A DNA stretch of 64,000 bases from the NCBI GenBank assembly GCA_964422365.1, contig CAYRAV010000003.1, positions 1-64,000 of the forward strand, given 5' to 3'. This DNA is from CAYRAV01 sp964422365. GTDB lineage: Bacteria; Bacillota; Clostridia; Lachnospirales; Lachnospiraceae. The position numbers and the translations under genes were made by a program. The notes under the pieces are model-generated. The model saw only the letters and a list, made by a program, of their open reading frames with translations, did not search any database and was not told the DNA's origin. This document shows, in pieces, positions 1-7,229 of the stretch (position 1 is the first letter of the stretch; every line of letters begins with the position of its first letter).

Positions 1-7
1 GCAAATA

Positions 8-185
8 TCATTTTCTACCTCCATACTTTATAATTACATCTTCTGGAAGCATCACTTCTTTCTCTATTACTCTCTGTATTTTTCCAAACCATCGTTTAAA
101 CACACCATTTGATCCTTTTAACAAACTTGAATCTACTTCAAAAGTAATGGAAGCTTCTGCCTTTTCCGTGACTGTTACAAGATGG
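8..185 (-). pseudogene. Toxin C-terminal remnant fused to an Rhs YD-repeat scrap
   Basis: Read on the minus strand, this encodes the last ~50 residues of the toxin family whose full copy ends at 8677: EASITFEV, a K-R-W-F-G-K segment, then PEDVIIKYGG and a stop at 8-10. Immediately upstream the same frame reads LVTVTEKA, which matches the YD-repeat region of the main Rhs gene near 17540, not the toxin. The two join within the shared residues K-A-E/A. The piece is therefore a recombination scar, with no start codon or ribosome site. The immunity gene expected after it would lie outside the window. Confidence 0.65.
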
Positions 186-210
186 CCATATTTAGAATAA
201 ATATAAATAC

Positions 211-822
211 TTATTCAATATACCATTCAAATTCCTTATCAAGTAAATCAAATTTAATATACTTACCTATTAACTCATCTTGTTCCTCTAAAGTTAATAA
301 TGCATACCACTCACCATATTGACATTTTATATGCTTTAAACCCAATTCACTCAGTTTTTCAATTATGCTAATGTATTCATCATTAATGATTCCTCTAAAG
401 TTATTTTTCCATTCTTCTAATTGTATTTTTAGTTCCTTTTCATTTATTTGATAAGATTCAGCTTCTTCCTTAATTAAATAAAAATTCGAACTGGCTGCAT
501 ACTCAATTATTTGTCTTAATATTGCATCTTCAGTATTTTTTGCATAATAAATTCCATTTGTTTCTGCTCTTTCACATAACCCGACAGAATACTCTTCACC
601 TTTATCCGCAATAACCCATACCCATTTATCTCCCGCACCTGTGATTGCAAATGGAACTGTTGATTTAGTCTCGCCTTCATCATACTCATATTTCTTAATT
701 TTATCTATTGGCATCCACTCCATTTCATTTAGCCATAAATATGAATCATTCTGTGGATTTGTATATCCTCTCTCATTCATTTTTTGATATACAAGCGGAA
801 TTATATAATTTTTATCAATCAT
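211..822 (-). CDS. Putative immunity protein, 203 aa
   Basis: Soluble acidic protein with no signal peptide or membrane segment. I do not recognise the family. It starts with MIDKNYIIPLVYQ and has a good AGGAG ribosome site 7 bases upstream of the ATG at 822. Upstream, positions 841-908 encode a scrap (PRDKIAELA, a stop, then QTRKFAIDNGF) that may be the end of a lost toxin. The immunity role is inferred only from its place in an array of alternating toxin remnants and intact small genes. Such genes tend to survive because they protect against sibling toxins. Confidence 0.6.
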   Translation of the reverse strand: MIDKNYIIPLVYQKMNERGYTNPQNDSYLWLNEMEWMPIDKIKKYEYDEGETKSTVPFAITGAGDKWVWVIADKGEEYSVGLCERAETNGIYYAKNTEDAILRQIIEYAASSNFYLIKEEAESYQINEKELKIQLEEWKNNFRGIINDEYISIIEKLSELGLKHIKCQYGEWYALLTLEEQDELIGKYIKFDLLDKEFEWYIE

Positions 823-913
823 GTTTTATCACTCCTAATGTTTAAAATCCATTATCTATTGCAAATTTTCTTGTTTGTCATGCCAATTCTGCTATTTTGT
901 CTCTTGGCACACT

Positions 914-1062
914 AGAGCGTGTTTGAAAATTGCTTGTTACAAGATGTACGTCGCAATTTGTGAGGGATTTGGTCCAAATTTATGAGTTGTAGCGGGCTAC
1001 ATCGATTAAATTTGGGGCAAATAGCACACAAAGCGGGGCGTGCAGATTGCAGCAATGAATTA
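914..1062. repeat. Dispersed repeat A, copy 1
   Basis: It begins AGAGCGTGTTTGAAAATTGC and ends in a GCAGCAATGAATT arm. The outer right terminal repeat (TTCAAACACACTCT in other copies) is missing here. The interior (TTGTTACAAGATG, a GATTTGGTCCAAATT palindrome, GGGGCAAATAGCACACAAA) matches the copy at 52004 and the right arm at 38100-38186. It has interrupted the 3' end of the small gene at 980-1218, whose last ~24 codons are read from the repeat. Confidence 0.8.
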
Positions 1063-1218
1063 TCTCCTTCAAAATTTTTCTAAACTTACAGACTTTTTCA
1101 TTATCCAATCCTCTCAAAAAACGTAAGTCTAACATTATTTCATCCATAATCTCACAAAATTCCTTAATAGTCTCCATATTTCATCCATAATCTCACAAAA
1201 TTCCTTAATAGTCTCCAT
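980..1218 (-). pseudogene. Small gene broken by a 41-bp duplication and a repeat insertion
   Basis: The original protein began METIKEFCEIMDEI and continued through LDLRFLRGLDNEKV. A strong AGGAGG site precedes the ATG at 1218, but the first 41 bp (1178-1218) are duplicated as 1137-1177. Since 41 is not a multiple of 3, the copy with the ribosome site runs out of frame. The second ATG at 1177 stays in frame but has no ribosome site. The 3' end is replaced by repeat A. It was probably an immunity gene for the toxin remnant at 1227-1560, whose stop lies 9 bases before the upstream ATG. Confidence 0.65.
1137..1218. repeat. 41-bp perfect tandem duplication
   Basis: Positions 1137-1177 and 1178-1218 are identical and each ends in the start codon region of the small minus-strand gene. 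The duplication shifts the frame, so it inactivates the copy that follows the ribosome site. Confidence 0.85.
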
Positions 1219-1226
1219 TCTTCCTC

Positions 1227-1560
1227 CTAATTAGGTGTATAATATAACTCAATAGCATTTGCAGGAATGACCCCTTGTATATCCACTTCTACTGAAGCCT
1301 CAGCATATTTTCTTGTTCTCCAGCCATTTAACAGATTTTGATGATTCAACTCCGTTGACAAATCATAAATTCTAACATTGTTTGGAAACTTATCAATATC
1401 AATCCTTACAACTCTATTTCTGGTCTTATTGTTCTATATAGGTAATTAGAGCCAGTCTTACTCCGTCTGCCACTAGAGTTATTCTTTTTCACATATTGAA
1501 CAACTCCTTTACACTATGGTGCTGATTATAAGCGGTTCAATATGTGATATTTACTTTTAT
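1227..1560 (-). pseudogene. Decayed toxin C-terminal domain
   Basis: The minus strand encodes KKNNSSGRRSKTGSNYLYRT in one frame. After a +1/-1 shift near 1430 it continues as NRVVRIDIDKFPNN, then NGWRTRKYAEASVEVDI, and ends IPANAIELYYTPN at a TAG at 1227-1229. The YLYRTI start and the AEASVEV strand resemble the edges of ADP-ribosyltransferase-like polymorphic toxins, but this is a weak similarity judged by eye. The upstream Rhs core is absent. It is followed directly by the broken small gene at 980-1218. Confidence 0.5.
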
Positions 1561-1586
1561 GTACTAACATCATCCATTATACTAGT

Positions 1587-2021
1587 TTATGCAGTTTCGT
1601 CATTTACTATTTTATAAACCTGTTTACTCCTAATTCCATATACATAAACATGACACCACGTTATATCATTATTATCAAAATTGTTATCCCAAAAACAAAA
1701 TTCATCCGAATATTCATATACAACACAAACATTAAAAACATCATCTCCATTAGGCGAAATGTATGAATTTAATTCTTCCTCCATATATTTCTCTGCACAA
1801 GTATAATAATTTAAATCATATACTATAATCCTGCTTCCACAGTGGGTGCATTGTAATTCTACTTTTGGCTCTAAATTATTATACACCTTAAACTCCTTAC
1901 ACCCACAAGTACATTTAACTTCATATGCCATGGTATATTCATCAAATTCATATTCAACATATTTATTTTTATTAGGTAATTTTTCAACATATCCTTTTAT
2001 GTGATCAGGCTTTGGTTGCAT
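1587..2021 (-). CDS. Putative immunity protein with two Cys pairs, ~145 aa
   Basis: Two motifs, C-T-C-G-C and C-T-H-C-G about 30 residues apart, suggest a small zinc-binding ribbon. The rest is acidic and rich in Tyr and Asn, with no signal or membrane segment. Longer starts are possible up to 2054, but the AAGGAG site lies about 7 bases before the ATG at 2021 (MQPKPDH) and overlaps the upstream candidates, so 2021 is preferred. It follows a decayed toxin cassette at 2088-2436. The family is not recognised, and immunity is inferred from position. Confidence 0.6.
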   Translation of the reverse strand: MQPKPDHIKGYVEKLPNKNKYVEYEFDEYTMAYEVKCTCGCKEFKVYNNLEPKVELQCTHCGSRIIVYDLNYYTCAEKYMEEELNSYISPNGDDVFNVCVVYEYSDEFCFWDNNFDNNDITWCHVYVYGIRSKQVYKIVNDETA

Positions 2022-2087
2022 AAACATTCTCCTTTCGCTTATTATTTTAATCAAATTTTTGCAAAACTCTAAAAACTATTTAAAACA

Positions 2088-2436
2088 CTATTTTTTGTGC
2101 TTACAAACATCATCTAGCTTCCTTTGTCTATTTGCTTTGATAACATTTCCATCTATATCAACCTGATACCTATTTTTCTTAATTTCTATCGCCCCTTCTG
2201 TTCTGCAAAATCCAGTTCAAATTCTATTGCATTATTATGGCTAACATTATTACTACCATATTCTTTTCCCATTTAATCCTACTTCCATTTGGCAAAAAGC
2301 TTTCGGCTTGTGCACTACCACCCTTCCCAGCAAACATCTGCAAATCATACCTAAGCCCTGAACTGCTTCCGTTTCCTCCAGCCACCTTCTTCGTCGCATT
2401 ACTCACCGCTGCCGGCTGAACGACGCTCTCGCCCTG
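2088..2436 (-). pseudogene. Orphan Rhs tail with seam motif and frameshifted toxin
   Basis: It opens with the end of the Rhs core (ESVVQ, then SNATKKVAGG), passes through the seam GSSSGLRYDLQMFAGKGG, and enters a toxin domain (AESFLPNGSRIKWEKN). That frame ends at a stop near 2224. About 60 bases on, another frame continues as TEGAIEIKKNRYQVDIDGN and KANRQRKLDDVC to a TAG at 2088-2090, so at least one frameshift has occurred. It has no start codon of its own and no Rhs body. The cognate immunity gene is probably 1587-2021. Confidence 0.65.
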
Positions 2437-2510
2437 TTTCTCCGGTCAGGTTTTGAAAAAGAACCCAATAGATTTTCTATTTCTGTGCTCTCTCATCCCT
2501 ACTTTTACAT

Positions 2511-2999
2511 TCAATATACATCTATGACATAATTCCAATTTCCTCCATACGTTGTTTCTAACTCGGATATGTATTTTCTAATCTGCCTTTTATATTTCTT
2601 TTCTACGTTTTCATCATAAGGTCTTAACAGATAAAATGTTTTTGTACTAAAATCAATATACTCTACTTTTTTGCCGCTTGGCAAAACATAATCTTTAAAT
2701 GTTGTCTGATTGTCAGCCATATTTTCTTTATATTCTTTATATATCTTCTCCTTTCTTTGGTCAAACTCGTAATAACATTGACGTGCTTCTTTACTGGTCA
2801 AACTATATATAACGTATAAATACAAAAATACCGCAAACCCTATGCTTAACACATCTGATATTAATGACAGTATGACCGAAATACCAGACAATACAACAAT
2901 AAAACAAATCCATAAATACCAATCATGTTTTTTTAAGATAATTTCTCTGCACATAAAAATCGAAAATAATATACAAATCATAATTACAGATATAACCAT
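2511..2999 (-). CDS. Two-helix membrane immunity protein, 162 aa
   Basis: The N-terminal ~70 residues hold a hydrophobic start, K-K-H-D-W-Y-L, and two or three membrane segments. A charged region follows, then a C-terminal domain with LPSGKKVEYIDFSTKT, YLLRPY and a final TYGGNWNYVID. It is a clear paralogue of 8189-8680 and of the remnant at 9405-9627. A GGAGGT site precedes the ATG at 2999, two bases after the stop of the toxin remnant at 3002-3196. The repeated pairing of this family with the same toxin family, always immediately downstream, supports an immunity role at the membrane. Confidence 0.7.
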   Translation of the reverse strand: MVISVIMICILFSIFMCREIILKKHDWYLWICFIVVLSGISVILSLISDVLSIGFAVFLYLYVIYSLTSKEARQCYYEFDQRKEKIYKEYKENMADNQTTFKDYVLPSGKKVEYIDFSTKTFYLLRPYDENVEKKYKRQIRKYISELETTYGGNWNYVIDVY

Positions 3000-3001
3000 A
3001 T

Positions 3002-3196
3002 TTACTTACCTCCAAATTTTACAATCACATCTTCTGGAATCATTATATCTTCCTCTATTACTCTTTGTATTTTTCCAAACAATCCTTTAATACCATTTGG
3101 TCTTTTTAGTAAACTTGAATCCACTTCAAAAGCAATTGAATCTTCTCCCTTTTTCCAGTCATTCCAGAAAATATTCCAGACTTTTTTGTTACACAA
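3002..3196 (-). pseudogene. Truncated toxin C-terminus (five-copy family)
   Basis: Encodes the last ~50 residues of the family seen intact at 8677-9462: SIAFEVDSSLLKRPNG, GLFGKIQRVIEEDI, then PEDVIVKFGGK and a stop. The N-terminal part of the toxin (HRGTNE to WFNRIF) and the Rhs core are lost. The start codon of the open frame is not preceded by a ribosome site. The intact partner immunity gene follows at 2511-2999. Confidence 0.7.
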
Positions 3197-3261
3197 AGTG
3201 CGTTTATATCAGCCTTTTGGAATTTCATATGCACTTCTCTTTACTCAAAGACAAATTTTGC

Positions 3262-3348
3262 CCTCAATAGTCCATTCCCTATGATAATGGACTAAATAAA
3301 TCTATCCACTACATGTATTCACCCTGTGAACAGGCAGGAGATAGATTT
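3262..3348. other. Two small inverted repeats in a gene-free stretch
   Basis: Between the toxin fragment and the gene at 3382 lie AGTCCATT/AATGGACT (about 3269-3293) and AAATCTATC/GATAGATTT (about 3298-3348), the latter running into a T-tract on the plus strand. They may be terminator remnants or short repeat debris. No coding match is seen. Confidence 0.35.
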
Positions 3349-3381
3349 TTTTTGAAAAAGGGACTTAAGTAATTTGGAGCC

Positions 3382-3702
3382 CTAAAGTATAACTCTAATT
3401 AAATGTTCTTGATAATAATCTATAAGCATTTGCTCATTCTTATCTTTTTGTTTCCCAAAGGCTTTATCTGCAAGATCTATTTGTTCCGATGATAAGAAGA
3501 GTCCAACTTCACTAAGATTATCTATCAAATTCTCTAATGCAATTCGCCGCTCACCGCAGCTTCCTAATTCTCTAGCCTCATTTACTGCACTTTTAACTAT
3601 CTTTACTCCATTTTCCTTTTCACTCTCATATAAAAAAAACATTTTATCTGCTGACATTGTCTCAATTAATTGTAAAAATTCTTCATATGCTTGAACATCC
3701 AT
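3382..3702 (-). CDS. Putative immunity protein for EndoU-like toxin, 106 aa
   Basis: Small helical acidic protein (starts MDVQAYEEFLQLIETMS) with no signal peptide. A very strong AGGAGGT site precedes the ATG at 3702. It lies directly downstream of the EndoU-like remnant, whose original stop (in the shifted frame) is at 3712-3714, about ten bases before this ATG. That spacing is typical of a toxin/immunity pair. The sequence family is not recognised, so the function rests on position. Confidence 0.65.
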   Translation of the reverse strand: MDVQAYEEFLQLIETMSADKMFFLYESEKENGVKIVKSAVNEARELGSCGERRIALENLIDNLSEVGLFLSSEQIDLADKAFGKQKDKNEQMLIDYYQEHLIRVIL

Positions 3703-3711
3703 ATTTACCTC

Positions 3712-4019
3712 CTATCTGCCCTTATTATAACCAGTTACTATTCCTCGCCATTTTGCCCAAGGATAACTGTTATATTTAATCCATGATTACGGCCTCTAAC
3801 AGTAAATCTAACTGGCGTACCCTTATTAGTCATTTTAGGAGCATTAACAACATTTTCTATAGCTGTAATCACTTGTTCATCATTCCATGTGTCTGGAAAA
3901 GCACCTTCTGTAAATCTTCTATTAGGACTATGCCTAGAATCTGTTGGACCTTCCTCTTCCAATATATGAATTTTTCTTGTATCGCTAACTTTATAGTTAA
4001 ATGTGCTACAAAATACCAT
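3712..4019 (-). pseudogene. EndoU-like RNase toxin domain, frameshifted near its end
   Basis: The frame reads KIHILEEEG, then RHSPNRRF, F-P-D-T-W-N-D, GTPVRFTVRGRNHGLNITVI and GQNGEE, then a stop at 3738. The order HIL...H...FP.tW...v.G...G..I.Vi matches the bacterial EndoU nuclease fold (PF14436 as I recall it). That family normally ends in a G-x-I-x-T-x-Y motif. Here G-I-V-T-G-Y-N-K-G-R is present in the next frame and stops at 3712, so a one-base deletion near 3740 has cut the catalytic C-terminus off. The 5' side is also artificial: the ATG at 4036 with its AGGAG site starts MKDNGIWYFVA, the beginning of a membrane protein like 5134-5349, which then runs out of frame into the toxin. Confidence 0.65.
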
Positions 4020-4076
4020 ATTCCATTATCCTTCATGCTATAAATCTCCTTTAAAATTCCAAAAACTCCCTCCTAA

Positions 4077-4350
4077 TTACCATAGACTTAATCGGTGTAA
4101 TCGGTTTAGATGTTTTTTCCAAAATGGTTTTATCACTGCTATAGTTTTACTACCACTTTCAGCAAACATCTGCAAATCATACCTAAGACCTGAACTGCTT
4201 CCACTTCCGAGCAGCGGTACTACTGCTTCCGTGCTTAATATTGCATTGGAAGTTACAACATCCTGGTTGAGGAATCGTTTAATGCTGACGTTATAGCAGC
4301 GGGCCCTCATGTAGTACAGGCCGCCTGTGTCTGTTGCCACACCGTACATA
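4077..4350 (-). pseudogene. Rhs core remnant with two internal deletions and a seam motif
   Basis: The frame joins three separated pieces of the main Rhs tail: YGVATDTGGLYYMRAR up to the FLNQDVVT equivalent, then SNAILSTEAVVPLLGS, then GSSSGLRYDLQMFAESG. In the intact gene these are far apart, so two in-frame deletions have occurred. After the seam only ~20 unrelated residues remain before the stop. The start methionine is an internal residue of the Rhs core and has no ribosome site. Confidence 0.75.
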
Positions 4351-4437
4351 TCATTATAAGGTTAACATGGCATGTCCAATTCTTGAAAATCCAGAATTGG
4401 AACACAGACTAAATAAGGTTTGCAGGAAAATTATCAT

Positions 4438-4608
4438 TTATACCATCTTGCTTTCTTTTAGTATTATATTTAAACCCAATTTCTTTGCCTTGTCTACAAA
4501 ATCCAATGCCTGTCCCCATCTCATCTCAGCGAACTGCCACTGAAATTCATTTTTTTTAATTATCTCTCGCATTTCTGTTGCTGTTAATTCATTCAACTTT
4601 GGATACAT
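4438..4608 (-). CDS. Small hypothetical protein, 56 aa
   Basis: Reads MYPKLNELTATEMREIIKKN and ends near LNIILKESKMV, with FQWQFAEMRWGQALDFVD in the middle. It looks like a compact helical protein. The ATG at 4608 has only a run of A upstream and no clear ribosome site, so the start is uncertain. It lies 43 bases after the 38-residue frame at 4652-4768, and the two could be one immunity gene split by a frameshift. Family unknown. Confidence 0.4.
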   Translation of the reverse strand: MYPKLNELTATEMREIIKKNEFQWQFAEMRWGQALDFVDKAKKLGLNIILKESKMV

Positions 4609-4651
4609 TTTTTTTAATAATCACTTGCTTATTTTTATTAATATTTTCTCC

Positions 4652-4768
4652 TCATACTAAAATCAAATTTGCACTTCTATAGTCCATAAATTCATACAAA
4701 TCTGCGTATGATACTTCGGGAGATGGTAAATCATCCTCTAATCCATTATATTCTTTATTATTTTTCAT
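4652..4768 (-). CDS. Small hypothetical protein, 38 aa
   Basis: Starts MKNNKEYNGLEDDLPSPEVS and ends SANLILV. A proper AAGGAG site precedes the ATG at 4768, which argues for real translation. It follows the toxin C-terminal remnant whose stop is at 4791, so it sits in the immunity position. It may be the N-terminal part of a longer immunity protein now broken before 4608. Confidence 0.45.
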   Translation of the reverse strand: MKNNKEYNGLEDDLPSPEVSYADLYEFMDYRSANLILV

Positions 4769-4790
4769 TATATTCTCCTTATAAAATTTA

Positions 4791-5072
4791 TTACTTTAAA
4801 TGTTTATATGCTGGATGGGTATTTAACATTTGCCATATATCATTACTTGTATATTTCAACATCTTGTTCAATAACTCGTTGAACTTTTCCAAAAATTTTT
4901 TTATTCCGCTTGGTCTTTTTATCAATTCAAATGGTATCTCAAATGTAATTGATGCTTCTCCTCGCTTTCCTACCATTCCAAAAAATATTCTATTAAACCA
5001 TGTAGGCTTTCCTTCTGAAATCCAAACTGCTTCCTTAATAGTCCGTGTTTCAAAATTAAATCCGCGGTTTTA
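4791..5072 (-). pseudogene. Truncated toxin of the five-copy family, divergent end
   Basis: Open from about 5066: FETRTIKEAVWISEGKPTWF, NRIFFGMVGKRGEASITFEI, then KRPSGIKKFLEKFNEL and an unrelated tail ending HPAYKHLK. The middle matches the intact toxin at 8677-9462 (AVW-EG-TWFNRIF-G-GEASITFE-KRP-G). The end lacks PEDVI-KYGG, and an in-frame stop lies upstream near 5067. It is therefore a fragment joined to foreign sequence. Confidence 0.6.
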
Positions 5073-5133
5073 TCTTAAATATCCTTATGTGCACCCAACT
5101 GGCAATTTTTGCTCTAAAGTCTCTTAATAAAAT

Positions 5134-5349
5134 TTATTTATCTTCTAATATTTTCTCAACAAAATCATTAACAAATCGTGACAACACTTTTTCTTCAACA
5201 TATCCGCAAACCAAAAGCAAAACCACCAATATGATAATTTCAGTCGTAATACTTTTAACAAAGTTTATCACCACAAATAAACATACTATATATATAAAAA
5301 TATACACGATAAAATTTGTGACAAAATACCATCTTCCATTATCTTTCAT
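5134..5349 (-). CDS. Small two-helix membrane protein, possible immunity
   Basis: A 71-residue protein starting MKDNGRWYFVTNFIVYIFIY, with two hydrophobic segments (about 10-30 and 36-50) and a charged C-terminal helix (VEKILEDK). A strong AAGGAGGAG site precedes the ATG at 5349. The start of a close relative (MKDNGIWYFV) survives at 4036, fused to the EndoU remnant. It could be the anchor half of a membrane immunity protein, but the family is not recognised. Confidence 0.55.
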   Translation of the reverse strand: MKDNGRWYFVTNFIVYIFIYIVCLFVVINFVKSITTEIIILVVLLLVCGYVEEKVLSRFVNDFVEKILEDK

Positions 5350-5388
5350 GTTTTACTCCTCCTTTTCTCTGGCAGGCATTGGGAGATA

Positions 5389-5486
5389 TTAGCTTTTGTA
5401 CCATGCCACATTGATTCCGTCGCAGAGATCCAGCCCCGGTATGATGCCCAGCAGGTCCAGTGCGTCCTTTCCGCAGTCAGAATCAG
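5389..5486 (-). pseudogene. Rhs core scrap
   Basis: Encodes ALDLLGIIPGLDLCDGIN followed by VAWYKS and a stop. This is the post-core linker found in the main gene near 14060-14140, cut after WY. No start codon or ribosome site. From 5487 to 5665 no gene is visible. Confidence 0.75.
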
Positions 5487-5665
5487 GAAACAGCCTTATT
5501 TTGCAGTCAAATACAATTCCATCAAAAAACGTTGAACATAAAAAGGCTGTTATTACCATAGCCGTATGATAATGGTTTTCATTTACCGTTTGTATTCAGA
5601 AGTTTTACGACTCCTTAGTGAAGTATTCCTAAAAATCCACTTTTTCTTTCATCCTTATCTTCCCA

Positions 5666-6142
5666 TCAATGAAACCTATATTTTTCAGTATTTAAACAAA
5701 ACTCAGTTGCATCAATCAGTGCTGTTTCATCGTATGTTAATGTTATTTTACCTTTACAATAAATTGTAATTTCACCATAACCTGCGTATCTGCCTAAAAT
5801 TCCTCCCATTATATATTCTGTGTACTCACTAAGGTTTTTCTTTTTGCCTAATGCTAATTGCATGTCTGTAGAATTACCCTCCATATTTCTTATAAACTTT
5901 GTACCTTTCTCATTTGCATATATACCATAATATATAAAAATATATGCAACATCCTCAAATACTAAATCTGACATAGCAGCTATATAAACATCTTTTTCTT
6001 CAACTCTTAGTTTATGCATTAATGTTGCCCCCCAAACTTTTACGCTAAACCTTTCTCCTTCTGAAAAGGTATCAAAAAAAATATTCCCTTCTGAGTAATC
6101 CACAAAATCAAATTTTTCTCCAGTTATATCTATTTGTTTCAT
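5666..6142 (-). CDS. Putative immunity protein, 158 aa
   Basis: Soluble mixed alpha/beta protein (MKQIDITGEKFDFVDYSEGN) with no signal or membrane segment. The ATG at 6142 overlaps the stop of the upstream toxin remnant in an ATGA arrangement, preceded by a G-rich AGGTGG site. Such translational coupling is typical of toxin/immunity pairs and is the basis for the immunity call. I do not recognise the family. Confidence 0.65.
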   Translation of the reverse strand: MKQIDITGEKFDFVDYSEGNIFFDTFSEGERFSVKVWGATLMHKLRVEEKDVYIAAMSDLVFEDVAYIFIYYGIYANEKGTKFIRNMEGNSTDMQLALGKKKNLSEYTEYIMGGILGRYAGYGEITIYCKGKITLTYDETALIDATEFCLNTEKYRFH

Positions 6143-6314
6143 TGTCCACCTACTTTCCTTAAAATTATCTGTAATGGTATACCTTTAGTTTGTCTAGTAC
6201 CACCTGTTATTTTACCTCCATATTTTATAAAAGCACTACCTGCATCACCTTTTGATATTATATCAAATCCAGCCTGCCTTAATATTTCTGGAGATGCTTT
6301 ATAAACTACTTAAA
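6139..6314 (-). pseudogene. Toxin C-terminal remnant, ~55 residues
   Basis: The frame encodes YKASPEILRQAGFDIISKGD, AGSAFIKYGGKITGG and TRQTKGIPLQII up to a TGA that overlaps the next gene's ATG. An in-frame stop just upstream of 6314 and the absence of Rhs core show truncation. The toxin type is not recognised. Confidence 0.55.
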
Positions 6315-6331
6315 AATATCACAATAAGTTT

Positions 6332-6748
6332 TCAAATACCTTCTATTATCAGAGTCTCGTATATTTTTTTGTAATTTATATTTGAAAGGTATCTCGTTCC
6401 CTTTACTGTTTGAATATGTAATGTATACAGGATGTCATTGCCTTCTTCTTCCATTATGACAGAAATAATAGATACATCACCAAATTTTTTTTTCAAAGTC
6501 TCAATACCTATATTAATACTATTAGTAAAAAAATCCAATATATCTTCTACTTCAAATAAATCATTTCCTCGAAATATTTCTTTCAATGCAGCACATGGTA
6601 AATCGGTATCACTACCTAAACTATTATGTTTAATATCATTATACAAAAGTCTTATTGTATATTTCTTAACATTCCGTTCCCCATCATATTTTATTAATAG
6701 TTTTGCACTATTATTATTTAAGAATATTGGCAATTTCTGTAATATCAT
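6332..6748 (-). CDS. Putative immunity protein for the Fic/Doc-like toxin, 138 aa
   Basis: Starts MILQKLPIFLNNNSAKLLIK at 6748 with a GGGAG site about 5 bases upstream. The start lies inside the end of the Fic/Doc frame (6714-7154), giving a 35-base overlap. It is a soluble protein with no signal peptide. Some of the N-terminal residues could be an artefact of the overlap, but no other ATG follows for a long way. The antitoxin role is inferred from the pairing, since Doc/Fic toxins are usually neutralised by an adjacent small protein. The family itself is not recognised. Confidence 0.6.
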   Translation of the reverse strand: MILQKLPIFLNNNSAKLLIKYDGERNVKKYTIRLLYNDIKHNSLGSDTDLPCAALKEIFRGNDLFEVEDILDFFTNSINIGIETLKKKFGDVSIISVIMEEEGNDILYTLHIQTVKGTRYLSNINYKKIYETLIIEGI

Positions 6749-7154
6749 CTAATCTCCCTTCCGCTATATCATATATCAAATTCCATTTTTGATTATCAGT
6801 TGACTTATTATTTAATCCTAAATCCCCCAATAACATATTTAGTGTATCAAACGCAGTTCGTTTATTACCATTAGCAAATGCATGGTCTGTAATACTTCTT
6901 GTTACTGCCGTCACCTGTTCATATGGGTCATCATAATATGACGCTGAATTAAGTATATTCTTTATACTATTATTCAACTCAAAACCATCTGAATATTGCT
7001 TATTTATATTAATAATATCTTCAGTTATTTCATCCATATTATCAATCAAATTTCTACCAGATTGTGTACCACTCTCAGCAAACATCTGCAAATCATACCT
7101 AAGCCCAGAACTGCTTCCGCTTCCGCCAGCCACCTGCATCTGCTGCCACACCAT
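6714..7154 (-). CDS. Orphan Rhs tail with Fic/Doc-like toxin domain
   Basis: After the seam GSSSGLRYDLQMFAESG, the domain carries HAFANGNKRTA, which matches the H-x-F-x-x-G-N-K-R core of Fic/Doc enzymes (AMP or phosphate transfer onto a target protein). Helices before and after it (YDDPYEQVTAVTRSITD; LIYDIAEGRLDDITEIANIL) match the Doc layout, and the ~110-residue domain is Doc-sized. Upstream, 7155-7230 encodes the Rhs core GPYGELLSGDRNKTAYLYNG, but in a different frame from the toxin. The candidate start (MVWQQM) has no ribosome site. It is probably a stored, untranslated cassette with an intact toxin. Confidence 0.65.
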   Translation of the reverse strand: MVWQQMQVAGGSGSSSGLRYDLQMFAESGTQSGRNLIDNMDEITEDIININKQYSDGFELNNSIKNILNSASYYDDPYEQVTAVTRSITDHAFANGNKRTAFDTLNMLLGDLGLNNKSTDNQKWNLIYDIAEGRLDDITEIANILK

Positions 7155-7229
7155 ACATGCCGTTGTACAGGTATGCCGTTTTGTTCCTGTCCCCGCTTAA
7201 CAGCTCGCCGTATGGTCCGTTGCTGCAGG

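Noticed and set aside
3262..3348. Attachment site or integron-type site
   Set aside because: Two small inverted repeats only. No recombinase is nearby and no matching copy is next to other cassettes.
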